From contig NZ_JBJNRJ010000006.1 of the NCBI RefSeq assembly GCF_046233715.1, forward strand, positions 62,001-126,000: a DNA stretch of 64,000 bases. The letters run 5' to 3'. Within the stretch, counting starts at the first letter, position 1. The number at the start of each line of letters is the position of its first letter. Source of the DNA: Trujillonella humicola (GTDB lineage: Bacteria > Actinomycetota > Actinomycetes > Mycobacteriales > Geodermatophilaceae). The notes beneath the pieces were generated by a model, which saw nothing but the letters and a program-made list of their open reading frames with translations, ran no database searches and was not told where the DNA came from. Below are positions 41,200 through 49,294 of this stretch, piece by piece. Made by a program: the position numbers and the translations under genes.

Positions 41200-42758
41200 A
41201 TGATGCTCACCGAGTACCTGGACCGGGCAGCGGAGGCCGTGGGGGACGAGCCGAGCCTCATCCGCCCCGACGGCACCGTCTCGCTGACCCATCGGGGACT
41301 GCAGGAACTGAGCCACCGCATCGCCCGGGCGCTCCTGCGGGACGGTCTCCGGCCCGGTGACCGGGTCGGCGTCCTGAGCAGCAACGATCCCGCCGCGCTG
41401 GCCGGCATGCTGGGCATCATCCGGGCGGGCGGCGTCTGGACCGCCGTGAACACGGCATCCGGCGCCCCGGACCAGGCGGCCTTCCTCTCCCTCGTCGGAT
41501 GCCGGCGGCTGGTGCACCACCCGGACCTCGGGGACCGGGCGGCGCAGCTCGAGGAGCAGGTCCCCACCCTCGAGTCCACCGTCCGGCTGGGCGCGGCCGA
41601 TCCGGACGACGACTGGGACGACTGGCTGGACGGAGAGAGGGAGAGCCCGGCCCCGACCTCCCGTTCGAGCCGGACCGGGTCGCCGCGTTGCTGCCGACGG
41701 GCGGCACCACCGGCTTGCCGAAGGCCGTCCCCGTCACGCACCGGCAGTTGCACCTCATGTGCCTGGCGTTCGCCGTGCACCTTGAGGAGCCGGCTCCGCC
41801 CCGCTACATCTGCGCCACGCCGATGACGCACGCCGCCGGGATGATGTGCCTCGCCGTGCTCGGGCAGGGCGGCACGGTGGTCGTCCACGACGGCGTGGAT
41901 CCCGAGGCCGTCCTCGGCTCGATCGAGCGCAACCGCGCGAGCAGTCTCTTCCTCCCGCCCACGGCGCTCTACAAGCTGCTCGGCGAGCCGCGCGTCCGGG
42001 AGCGGGACCTCTCCTCGTTGCGGCACGTCCTCATCGCGGGCGCCCCCCTGGCGCCGGACCGTCTCGCCCAGGCCGTCGAGGTCTTCGGTCCGGTCATGGC
42101 CCAGAGCTTCGGCCAGGCGGAGGCACCCATGATGTGCACCGTCCACGGCGCCGCCGAGGTCGCCGCAGCGGCCGCCGACCCCGCCCTGCGCCACCGGCTG
42201 GCCTCTTGCGGACGGTCGTCCGTGGTCGCCCGGGTCGCGATCATGGGCGAGGACGGCGCCCTGCTCGGTCCTGGCGAGCACGGGGAGATCGTCGTCCGGT
42301 CCGGCCTCGTCACGGCCGGCTACTGGGAGGACCCGGAGGCGAGCGCCCAGACGGCCCGCCCCGGAGGTTGGTACGGCACCGGTGACATCGGCATGCGCGA
42401 CGACGACGGGTTCGTCTACATCGTCGACCGCAAGCGCGACCTGATCATCTCCGGCGGCTTCAACGTGTTCCCCTCCGAGGTGGAGGCGTTCCTGCACACG
42501 CTGCCCGGAGTCGGGGACTGCGCCGTCATCGGCCTGCCCGACCCGCGCTGGGGCGAGTCCGTGACCGCCGTGGTCGAGCCGAGACCCGGTGCCGTCGTCG
42601 ACGCCGATGCCCTCGTCGCCGCGTGCCGGGCCCATCTGGGCCCCGTGAAGGCCCCCAAGACCGTCATCTTCCGTGACCTGCCGCGCTCCGGCGTCGGCAA
42701 GGTGCTCAAGCGCTCCCTGCGCGACGAGTACTGGGCGACGGCCTCGCGCCGCATCTGA
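41200..42758 (+). pseudogene. acyl-CoA synthetase (AMP-binding), frameshifted near 41640
   Basis: ANL-superfamily ligase that would activate a carboxylic acid to acyl-CoA. The N-terminal part reads MMLTEYLDRAAEAVGDEPSLIR to WDDWLDGERE in one frame. From about 41640 the sequence continues PGPDLPFEPDRVAALLPTGGTTGLPKAVPVTH in another frame through YGTGDIGMRDDDGFVYIVDRKRDLIISGGFNVFPSEVEAFLH and SGVGKVLKRSLR, all intact. Restoring the frame needs one added base or loss of two, at a GAGAGAGGGAGAG tract. Joined, it would be about 519 residues, normal for the family. It may be a sequencing error, a recent mutation or slippage. Confidence 0.8.
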
Positions 42759-42865
42759 CCGCCGCCCCCACCGCTCCCCGGGACCGCCCGAGGAGCGCCC
42801 TGTTCCCCTGCCCTGCGCACGTCGGCCGGGCAGTCGGTTGCCGTACCCATCCCCGAGGAGACCCC

Positions 42866-43957
42866 GTGATCGACGACTACTTCGTGATCAACCCGGTGGC
42901 GCACGCCTACAACCTGGAACCGGCCAACATCAGGAACAAGCCCGGGCAGCTGCTCTGCGACATGCTCTGGGGCCTGCACCAGACCTGGTCCCCGCCGCAC
43001 GCGCAGATGACCCACGAGGAGTTCACGTCCGACTGGACCGTGGACGCTCTCGCGCAGGCTCTGTTCGTCGAGGCCGACGTCGACATCGCATCGACGCACA
43101 CCCTCCGCCTCGACTCCTACTTCCACGACGGGCTGGCGGCGCGGGAGAAGACCGTCGAGGCCGCGACGCGCTATCCCGACCGGTTCCTCGCCTACGTGGG
43201 GGTGGACCCGACCGCGGGGCTCGAGACCTGCCTGCGCGATCTGGACGAGCAGATGGCCGATCTCCCGCAGGCGGTGGGCCTGAAGATGTACCCGGCGCAG
43301 GTGGAGCCGGACCGGTCCTGGCGCATGGACGACCCCGACCTGGCGTTCCCGATCATCGAGCGCGCCATCGAGCACGGGCTCAAGACCGTCGCCATCCACA
43401 AGGCCGCACCGCTGGGCCCGGTGCCGATGAACCCCTACCGGGTGGACGACGTCGACGGCGCCGCCGGTCGGTTCCCGGAGATGAACTTCGAGATCATCCA
43501 CGCCGGTCTCGCGTTCACCCGGGAGACCTCGCTCGCCCTCGCCCGCTTCGCCAACGTGTACGCCAACCTCGAGGTCACCAGCCTCCTGCTGCTCAAGGCC
43601 CCGCAGATGTTCGAGGAGGTCATGGCCGAGTTCATGCTCTGGGGCGGGCCCGACAAGATCATCTTCTCTGACGGGACGATGTTCGCCCACACCCAGCCGT
43701 TCCTCGAGGCGTTCGTCGACTTCCAGTTCTCCGAGCGCACCTGCAACGGGATGGGCGTCGAGCCGCTCACCCGCGAGGACAAGGCGAAGATCCTCGGCGG
43801 CAACTACGCGCGGCTGGTCGGCCTGGACATCGACGCGGCGAGGGCCCGCATCGAGGGCGACGAGTTCGCGGTCGCGCGCGCCTCCGCCGACCGGCCGGCG
43901 CCCTACGCCGCCTGGAAGCGCGAGTTCGCCGCGGACCAGGTGGGGCTGCGGCGATGA
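42866..43957 (+). CDS. amidohydrolase-2 family protein
   Basis: A TIM-barrel metal-dependent hydrolase or decarboxylase relative, 363 residues, starting with GTG. Barrel strands include YLAYVGVDPTAGLETCL-like FLAYVGVDPTAGLE, VGLKMYPAQVEPD, VAIHKAAPLGP, FEIIHAGLAF and IIFSDGTMFAHTQPFLE. His residues in AIHK and IIHAG and the Asp in FSDG fit family metal ligands. The N-terminal DxHxH motif is degenerate (VINPVAHAYN, only the second His). Members paired with MIP18-type proteins are known beside propane-type di-iron monooxygenases, where both aid enzyme maturation; no such monooxygenase is present here. Its stop overlaps the next gene. Confidence 0.8.
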   Translation: MIDDYFVINPVAHAYNLEPANIRNKPGQLLCDMLWGLHQTWSPPHAQMTHEEFTSDWTVDALAQALFVEADVDIASTHTLRLDSYFHDGLAAREKTVEAATRYPDRFLAYVGVDPTAGLETCLRDLDEQMADLPQAVGLKMYPAQVEPDRSWRMDDPDLAFPIIERAIEHGLKTVAIHKAAPLGPVPMNPYRVDDVDGAAGRFPEMNFEIIHAGLAFTRETSLALARFANVYANLEVTSLLLLKAPQMFEEVMAEFMLWGGPDKIIFSDGTMFAHTQPFLEAFVDFQFSERTCNGMGVEPLTREDKAKILGGNYARLVGLDIDAARARIEGDEFAVARASADRPAPYAAWKREFAADQVGLRR

Positions 43958-44688
43958 CCCGGGCACCTGGCAGCGCCCGTCCGGGTGCCGCCCCCGAGGA
44001 CCGCGAGGCGGCGATCGCCGCGGCGCTCGCCTCCGTCGACGACCCGTGCAGCATCGCCGCTCAGGCGCCGATGAGCATCGGCGACCTCGGCCTGGTGCGG
44101 GACTGGCGGGTGGACGGCGGCGTGGTCACCGTCACCGTCAGCCCGACGGCGCCCTCGTGCGTCCTCATGGGCTCCATCGCCCAGGCGATCGAGGAACGGG
44201 TCGGCGCCGTCGAGGGGGTCGACAGCGTCCACGTCGAGCTGGACACCCACACGATCTGGTCACCGGAGCTCATGAGCGACGGCGGCCGGCAGCGGCTGGC
44301 GGAGCGACGTCGGACCTCGCTGCTCAGCGTGCCGGTCCGCCCCCGCCAGTGGGAGGCGGCCGGGGCCCGGGCGGGCGAGGGGGGGTGGGTCGCCGTGATC
44401 CGCAACGTCGTGGTGGGCCGACTGCTCGACGACGTCGATCCCGGCGAGGTGGAGCGGGGGCTCCAGGCCCTGCGCGAGCTGCGCGTCGAGGGCGTGGGAG
44501 TGGTCCTGGCCGGGCTGGACCTCGGGCTCCGCGACGGCAACGCCGACTTCGTCGTCACGGCCGACATCGAGGACGAGGCCGCGTACCGCCGCTACGACGA
44601 GGACCCCGAGCACAACCGGATCCGGCGGGAGGTGTTCGGCCGGCTGTGCTCCCGGATCGAGCGGGTGCAGTTCCGCCTGCCGGGCTGA
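43954..44688 (+). CDS. MIP18/PaaD-like (DUF59) domain fused to a Dabb-like barrel domain
   Basis: The 244 residues fall into two parts. Residues about 17-115 match the MIP18/PaaD fold used in metal-cluster assembly (IAAALASVDDPCSIAAQAPMSIGDLGLVRDWRVDGGVVTVTVSPTAPSCVLMGSIAQAI, with Cys near the usual position, then VHVELDTHTIWSPELMS). Residues about 145-244 resemble a stress-response A/B-barrel (Dabb) domain (WVAVIRNVVVGRL to DFVVTADIEDEAAYRRYDEDPEHNRIRREVF). ATGA overlap with the amidohydrolase implies coupled synthesis. The fusion is not one I recognise. Confidence 0.75.
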   Translation: MTRAPGSARPGAAPEDREAAIAAALASVDDPCSIAAQAPMSIGDLGLVRDWRVDGGVVTVTVSPTAPSCVLMGSIAQAIEERVGAVEGVDSVHVELDTHTIWSPELMSDGGRQRLAERRRTSLLSVPVRPRQWEAAGARAGEGGWVAVIRNVVVGRLLDDVDPGEVERGLQALRELRVEGVGVVLAGLDLGLRDGNADFVVTADIEDEAAYRRYDEDPEHNRIRREVFGRLCSRIERVQFRLPG

Positions 44689-44714
44689 GGTCGGCCCTGC
44701 GCGGGCCGGGTCGC

Positions 44715-44720
44715 TAGAGT
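44715..44720 (+). promoter_or_regulatory. -10 element of leaderless tetR promoter
   Basis: TAGAGT ends 7 bases before the tetR ATG at 44728, giving a probable leaderless transcript. Hence tetR likely has its own promoter apart from the upstream genes. Confidence 0.55.
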
Positions 44721-44727
44721 CGCGACG

Positions 44728-45411
44728 ATGTCAGGCAAGCCGGCGGCCACGCCCAGCACGCGCGGGTCGCGCGCCGGCCGACCGCCGCGGAGGGAGCTCA
44801 TCCTCGACGCCCTCGAGGAGCTCCTGGTCGACACACCGCTCCGCGACCTCGGCGTGGAGCAGGTGGCCGAGCGCGCAGGCATCACGCGCACGCGGTTCTA
44901 CTTCTACTACAAGTCCAAGCACGAGGCGTACGCCGCGCTGCTGGCGCGGGTGCGCCACCGGCTCACCGAGTTCTACGCGACCCAGGATTCGTGGTTCCAG
45001 CGCGGCGCGGGTGTGCGGCCACGGGAGTCGATGCTGGCCACCGTGCGCGCCGTCGTGGAGTTCTGGCTGGCACACGGTGCGGTCATGCGGGAGGGGGCCG
45101 ACCTGTGGAACTCGGTGGCCGAGACTCGCACCCTCTGGCACGACGTCATCGCCATGCCCGTCGGGCACATGGTGGCGGCGATCGACCGCGAACGCCGGCG
45201 CGGCCTGGCGCCCCCGGGTCCCGACGCCGAGCACCTGGCCCTCAACCTCATCTGGCACGGCGAGCGCATGCTCTTCCTGATGCTGACCGGCGCTCCCGGC
45301 AACATGAGCGTCGACGAGCTGGTCGACAGCGCGACGACGGTCTGGATGCGAGCCATCTACCTGGACGACGACCCCGACCCGGCGGCGTTCGGCGAGACCC
45401 CTCCTCGCTGA
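44728..45411 (+). CDS. TetR/AcrR family regulator
   Basis: A 227-residue regulator. The N-terminal helix-turn-helix is RRELILDALEELLVDTPLRDLGVEQVAERAGITRTRFYFYYKSKHEAYAALLARV (residues about 21-75), with the usual YFYYxxKxE ending. The C-terminal ligand domain is helical and resembles EthR-type members (WHDVIAMPVGHMVAAIDRERRRG). It lies inside a cluster of putative catabolic genes whose first gene has a perfect 16-bp palindrome, so it is the likely repressor of that cluster. The ligand is unknown. Confidence 0.88.
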   Translation: MSGKPAATPSTRGSRAGRPPRRELILDALEELLVDTPLRDLGVEQVAERAGITRTRFYFYYKSKHEAYAALLARVRHRLTEFYATQDSWFQRGAGVRPRESMLATVRAVVEFWLAHGAVMREGADLWNSVAETRTLWHDVIAMPVGHMVAAIDRERRRGLAPPGPDAEHLALNLIWHGERMLFLMLTGAPGNMSVDELVDSATTVWMRAIYLDDDPDPAAFGETPPR

Positions 45412-45501
45412 CCGGCCGGGCGCAGCGCTGCCTCCCAGCAGCGCCGCCGTCTCCCTCCCCGGCCGGCCCCGGCCGTCCCCACCGACTCGTCAGGAGTCCC
45501 C

Positions 45502-46503
45502 ATGAAGGCTGCGGTCTACCGCGCCACCGGTCCCGCCCGCGAGGTCCTGCACGTCGAGGACCTGCCGGTGCCCGAGCCCGGCCCCGGTGAGGTCCGGGTG
45601 GCCGTCACGCTCTCGGGCGTCAACCCGACCGACTGGAAGGGGCGAGCCGGGTTCAACGGGCGACCCGGCCCCGAGACCTTCCAGGTCCCTCACCACGATG
45701 GCGCCGGTCGGGTCGACGCCGTCGGTCCAGGGGTGACCGGGCTGGCCGTGGGCCAGCGGGTGTGGGTCTTCCTCGCCGCGTTCGGCAACCGGTACGGGAC
45801 CGCGGCCGAGTTCGCCGTGCTGCCCGCCGAACGGGTGGTCCCCCTGCCGGACGGTGCCTCCGACGAGCTCGGCGCCTGCCTCGGGGTCCCGGCGCTGACG
45901 GCGGCGCACTGCCTCGGCGGCGACCCGGCCGCGGTCGAGGGGCGGACCGTGCTCGTCGCCGGCGGCGCCGGGGCGGTCGGCCACTTCGCGATCGAACTCG
46001 CCAAGCAGGCGGGCGCCCGGGTCGTCACCACGGTGAGCAGCCCTGCCAAGGCCGAGCTCGCGCGGGCCGCCGGGGCAGACCTAGTCCTCGACTACCGGCG
46101 GGACGACGTGGTGGCCCGCACGCGCGAGGCCGTCGGCGAGGTCCACCGTGTCGTCGAGGTGGCCCTGGGGTCCAACCTGGAGATCGACCTCGCCGTGCTG
46201 GCGGGTGGTGGCCTCGTCGTCGTCTATGCGCAGGAGGACGAGGACCCGCAGCTGCCGACCTACCGCCTCCTGTCGGCCAACGTCTCCCTCCGGTTCGTCC
46301 TGCTCTACGGGCTCTCGCGCCGGGACCTGGACCGCGCCGTCTCGTGGACCTCCGCGGCCACCGGGGCAGGTGCGCTCTCCCCGCTGCCGATCACACCGTT
46401 CCCGCTGGACCGGATCGTCGACGCCCACCTCGCCGTCGAGGGCGGTGCGGTCGGCAAGGCCGTCGTCCGTCCCGGGGAGCCGGTGGCACCGGGACACGGG
46501 TGA
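45502..46503 (+). CDS. NADPH:quinone reductase-like MDR oxidoreductase
   Basis: A zinc-independent medium-chain reductase of the quinone oxidoreductase type, 333 residues. KAAVYRATGPAREVLHVEDLPVPEPGPGEVRVAVTLSGVNPTDWKGR is the typical start. The Rossmann motif is VLVAGGAGAVGHFAIELAKQAGARVVTTVSS. It ends with the usual LDRIVDAHLAVEGGAVGKAVV. GGAG is just before the ATG. It lies downstream of tetR, and could be part of the same regulon. The substrate is unknown. Confidence 0.88.
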   Translation: MKAAVYRATGPAREVLHVEDLPVPEPGPGEVRVAVTLSGVNPTDWKGRAGFNGRPGPETFQVPHHDGAGRVDAVGPGVTGLAVGQRVWVFLAAFGNRYGTAAEFAVLPAERVVPLPDGASDELGACLGVPALTAAHCLGGDPAAVEGRTVLVAGGAGAVGHFAIELAKQAGARVVTTVSSPAKAELARAAGADLVLDYRRDDVVARTREAVGEVHRVVEVALGSNLEIDLAVLAGGGLVVVYAQEDEDPQLPTYRLLSANVSLRFVLLYGLSRRDLDRAVSWTSAATGAGALSPLPITPFPLDRIVDAHLAVEGGAVGKAVVRPGEPVAPGHG

Positions 46504-46566
46504 TCGGGACCAGTGCGCCGGGCAGCACCCCGGCGTGCCACCGTGGGGCCGTTGCGCCGCGTCGGT

Positions 46567-46580
46567 GTTCCACGTGGAGC
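46567..46580. other. parS: parS-like site 4, one mismatch
   Basis: GTTCCACGTGGAGC has 13 of 14 matches to the four perfect sites, in the short gap between the convergent quinone reductase and Nudix-regulator genes. Confidence 0.55.
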
Positions 46581-46587
46581 GGTGGCG

Positions 46588-47289
46588 TCAGGTGTCCGCG
46601 CGGAGCAGGGGCGGGTGCAGGGCGGTGGCCGGGCCACGCCGGTAGAGCTGGGCCGGCCGGCCGCCGTCCCGGGTCGTCGTCTCCCCTGTCGGCTCCAGGA
46701 AGCCGGCTGAGCTGGTGACCTTGCGGTGGAAGTTCCGCGGGTCCAGCGGCCGGCCCCACACCGCCTCGTAGACCCGCCGCAGCTCGGCGACCGTGAACGA
46801 CGGCCCGCAGAACGACGCGGCCAGCGACGTGTACTCCAGCTTGCCCCGGGCCCGCGCCACCCCGTCGGCCAGCACGGTGTCGTGGTCGAACGCCAGCCCG
46901 GGGGAGACCTCCTCGACCGGCGCCCAGCGGGCCGCGGCCGCATCGCTGCCGGCCCGCGGGTCCGGCGGGGCGGCGACGAGCGCCAGGTGCGCCACGGTGA
47001 CCACCCGCATCCGCGGATCCCGGTCCGGCGCCCCGTACGACGCCAGCTGCTCCAGATGGGCCGCCCCCGGGGTCAGCCCGGTCTCCTCGGCCAGCTCGCG
47101 CGCGGCCGCAGCCAGGAGGTCCTCGTCCGGCCGCACGAAGCCGCCCGGCAGCGCCTCCCGGCCGGCGAACGGCTCCTCCCCGCGGCGCACGACCAGGACC
47201 TCCAGCCGGTCGGCCCGCACGGTCAGCACCACCAGGTCCACCGTCACCGCCACGGCGGGGAACGCCTGCGGGTCGTAACCACCGTCCAC
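46588..47289 (-). CDS. NrtR-type Nudix transcriptional regulator
   Basis: NrtR proteins couple a Nudix ligand domain to a winged helix and control NAD genes in response to ADP-ribose. It has 233 residues. The Nudix box is complete (GFVRPDEDLLAAAARELAEETGL, residues about 49-71). The C-terminal wHTH includes FTVAELRRVYEAVWGRPLDPRNFHRKVTSSAGFLEPTG, the NrtR signature. Because the Nudix glutamates are intact it may also hydrolyse its ligand. It is divergent from the SPFH/NAD-kinase-like pair, with two operator-like repeats between. Confidence 0.88.
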   Translation of the reverse strand: MDGGYDPQAFPAVAVTVDLVVLTVRADRLEVLVVRRGEEPFAGREALPGGFVRPDEDLLAAAARELAEETGLTPGAAHLEQLASYGAPDRDPRMRVVTVAHLALVAAPPDPRAGSDAAAARWAPVEEVSPGLAFDHDTVLADGVARARGKLEYTSLAASFCGPSFTVAELRRVYEAVWGRPLDPRNFHRKVTSSAGFLEPTGETTTRDGGRPAQLYRRGPATALHPPLLRADT

Positions 47290-47310
47290 GACTCCAGCCT
47301 AGCGGAGTAA

Positions 47311-47325
47311 TCGTCAGATTGACGA
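47311..47325. promoter_or_regulatory. NrtR-type operator, perfect copy
   Basis: TCGTCA-GAT-TGACGA is a perfect 6-bp inverted repeat, 22 bp upstream of the nrtR start and 57 bp before the SPFH gene start. It has a second, weaker copy 34 bp away. Confidence 0.7.
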
Positions 47326-47344
47326 CAATGCGAGAACCTGCTTA

Positions 47345-47359
47345 TCGTCAGGACGACGA
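47345..47359. promoter_or_regulatory. NrtR-type operator, second copy
   Basis: TCGTCA-GGA-CGACGA shares the left arm with the site at 47311, and both are preceded by TTATC/TAATC and followed by CAA. Two sites within 50 bp suggest cooperative binding at the divergent promoter. Confidence 0.6.
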
Positions 47360-47381
47360 CAACACCGAGAAGGGACTTCTC

Positions 47382-48380
47382 ATGGCCGACATCACCCGCT
47401 ATCCCCTCGTCCGCCACCTGCGCAGCTCGGCGACCGCGCACGTGCTCCGCGTCCGCAACGGCCGGGTGGTCCGGGCCGCCACGGGCGCGAGCTTCTGGTT
47501 CCGCCCGCTGTCGTCGGTCCTGTCGGAGATCCCCGTCGACGACCGCGAGCTGCCCCTGCTCTTCCACGCCCGGACCGCGGACTTCCAGGACGTCACCGTG
47601 CAGATGACGCTCACCTTCCGCGTCGTCGACCCGGCGCTGGCCGCGGCGCGAGTGGACTTCTCCATCGACCCGGCGAGCGGCCGCTGGCGGGGCACCCCGC
47701 TCGAGCAGGTGGCCGGCCTGCTCACCGAGTCGGCGCAGCAGCACGCCCTCGACCTGCTGGCCACCATCGACCTGGCGGCCGCGCTCACCCGCGGCGTGGC
47801 ACCCGTGCGCGACGCCGTCGAGCGCGGCCTGGCCGCCGACCCGCGCCTGGCCGAGACCGGCATCGCCGTCATCGGGGTGCGCGTGGTGGCCGTCCGCCCG
47901 GAGGCCGACGTCGAGCGCGCGCTGCAGACGCCGACCCGGGAGCGCGTGCAGCAGGAGGCCGACCGCGCCACCTACGAGCGGCGCGCGCTCGCGGTCGAGC
48001 GCGAGCGGGCCATCAGCGAGAACGAGCTGGCCAACCAGATCGAGCTGGCCCGCCGCGAGGAGGAGCTCGTCGGCCAGCGCGGCGTCAACGCCCGGCGCGA
48101 GGCCGAGCAGGCCGCGGCCGCCGCCGAGGTCGCCAGCGAGGCGCAGGCCCGCCGTGACCAGCGCGCGGCGCAGGTCCGCGCCGACGGTGAGCGCCTGGCC
48201 GGCGCCGCCCGCGGCGAGGCGACGGCGGCCTACCTCGCCGCGCACGCCGACGTCCCGGCCGACGTGCTGCTGGCCGTCGCCGCCCGCGAGCTGGCGAAGA
48301 GCCTGCCCCAGGTCGACAGCCTGGTGCTCACCCCCGACCTGCTGGCCCCGGTGCTGGCCAGGCTGGGCGGTGCCCGGTGA
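47382..48380 (+). CDS. SPFH/band-7 domain protein
   Basis: A 332-residue stomatin/flotillin-superfamily protein. The band-7 core runs from about residue 15 to 190 (RNGRVVRAATGASFWFRPLSSVLSEIPVDDRELPL, VQMTLTFRVVDPALAA, IAVIGVRVVAVRPEADVERALQTPTRERVQQEADRATYERRALAVERERAI). A charged, Ala/Glu-rich coiled-coil follows. There is no N-terminal membrane helix, unlike the flotillin at 57416. The ATG at 47382 lies after the second operator. GTGA overlap couples it to the NAD-kinase-like gene. Confidence 0.85.
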   Translation: MADITRYPLVRHLRSSATAHVLRVRNGRVVRAATGASFWFRPLSSVLSEIPVDDRELPLLFHARTADFQDVTVQMTLTFRVVDPALAAARVDFSIDPASGRWRGTPLEQVAGLLTESAQQHALDLLATIDLAAALTRGVAPVRDAVERGLAADPRLAETGIAVIGVRVVAVRPEADVERALQTPTRERVQQEADRATYERRALAVERERAISENELANQIELARREEELVGQRGVNARREAEQAAAAAEVASEAQARRDQRAAQVRADGERLAGAARGEATAAYLAAHADVPADVLLAVAARELAKSLPQVDSLVLTPDLLAPVLARLGGAR

Positions 48381-49255
48381 CGCCGGCTCCCCGGGTGGTC
48401 GTCGTCTCCCGCACCACCGAGCTGCGGGAGCTCGTCGCCCGGCACGGCACGGCGGCGCAGGCGGCCTTCTTCCTCCGCACGCGGGGCCGCGACATCGCCG
48501 AGGTGACCGAGCGGGACGCCGCGCAGACCCGGGCACTGGCCGCCGCGACGGCCGGCGTCCCGGTGGACTGGCGGCGCGGCGCCGTCGAGCGCGCCGACCT
48601 CCCCCGCTTCCTCTTCGCCCCCGAGGACGTCGTCCTCGTCGTCGGGCAGGACGGGCTGGTCGCCAACGTCGCCAAGTACCTCGACGGCCAGCCCGTGGTC
48701 GGGGTCGACCCCGAGCCCGGCCGCAACCCCGGCGTGCTGGTGCGGCACCGGCCGGGCGACGTCGCCGGGATCCTGCGGGACCGGCCGCGGCCCACGCCGC
48801 TGACGATGGTGGAGGCCGAGACCGACGACGGGCAGCTGCTGCGGGCCCTCAACGAGGTCTACGTCGGCCAGCCGACCCACCAGACGGCCCGCTACCGGCT
48901 CACCGCACCCGGGGCGCAACCAGAGCGGCAGGCGTCCTCCGGCGTCCTCGTGTCGACCGGCACGGGGGCCACGGGCTGGTGCCGCTCGGTGTCCCGGGAG
49001 CGCTCCGGCCCACCGCAGCTGCCGGCCCCGACCGATCCGCAGCTCGCCTGGTTCGTCCGCGAGGCCTGGCCCTCGCCGGCGACCGGCACCACCCGGACGC
49101 AGGGCCTGCTGGCCGACGGCGACACCCTGCAGCTCGACGCGGAGTCCGACGGGCTGGTCGTCTTCGGTGACGGCCTGGAGGCCGACCGCCTCACCCTGGG
49201 CTGGGGTCAGCGGGTCACGGTGCGCCGCTCCCGGCGCAGCCTGCAGCTGGTCTGA
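48377..49255 (+). CDS. NAD-kinase-fold protein with altered active site
   Basis: The 292 residues resemble NAD(H) kinases. The conserved N/E pair occurs in LLRALNEVYVGQPTHQTARYRL and the ribose-phosphate loop in VSTGTGATGWCRSV. The GGDGT nucleotide loop reads VVGQDGLVANVAKYL. The position after a SPFH gene and divergent from an NrtR-type regulator suggests a role in NAD metabolism or NAD-dependent membrane stress. A kinase role is inferred only from fold, and substrate could be a sugar or nucleotide. Confidence 0.7.
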   Translation: MTPAPRVVVVSRTTELRELVARHGTAAQAAFFLRTRGRDIAEVTERDAAQTRALAAATAGVPVDWRRGAVERADLPRFLFAPEDVVLVVGQDGLVANVAKYLDGQPVVGVDPEPGRNPGVLVRHRPGDVAGILRDRPRPTPLTMVEAETDDGQLLRALNEVYVGQPTHQTARYRLTAPGAQPERQASSGVLVSTGTGATGWCRSVSRERSGPPQLPAPTDPQLAWFVREAWPSPATGTTRTQGLLADGDTLQLDAESDGLVVFGDGLEADRLTLGWGQRVTVRRSRRSLQLV

Positions 49256-49294
49256 CCGCGCGGCCGGCCGCGCGTCGGGCCCGGCGGCCGCGCG

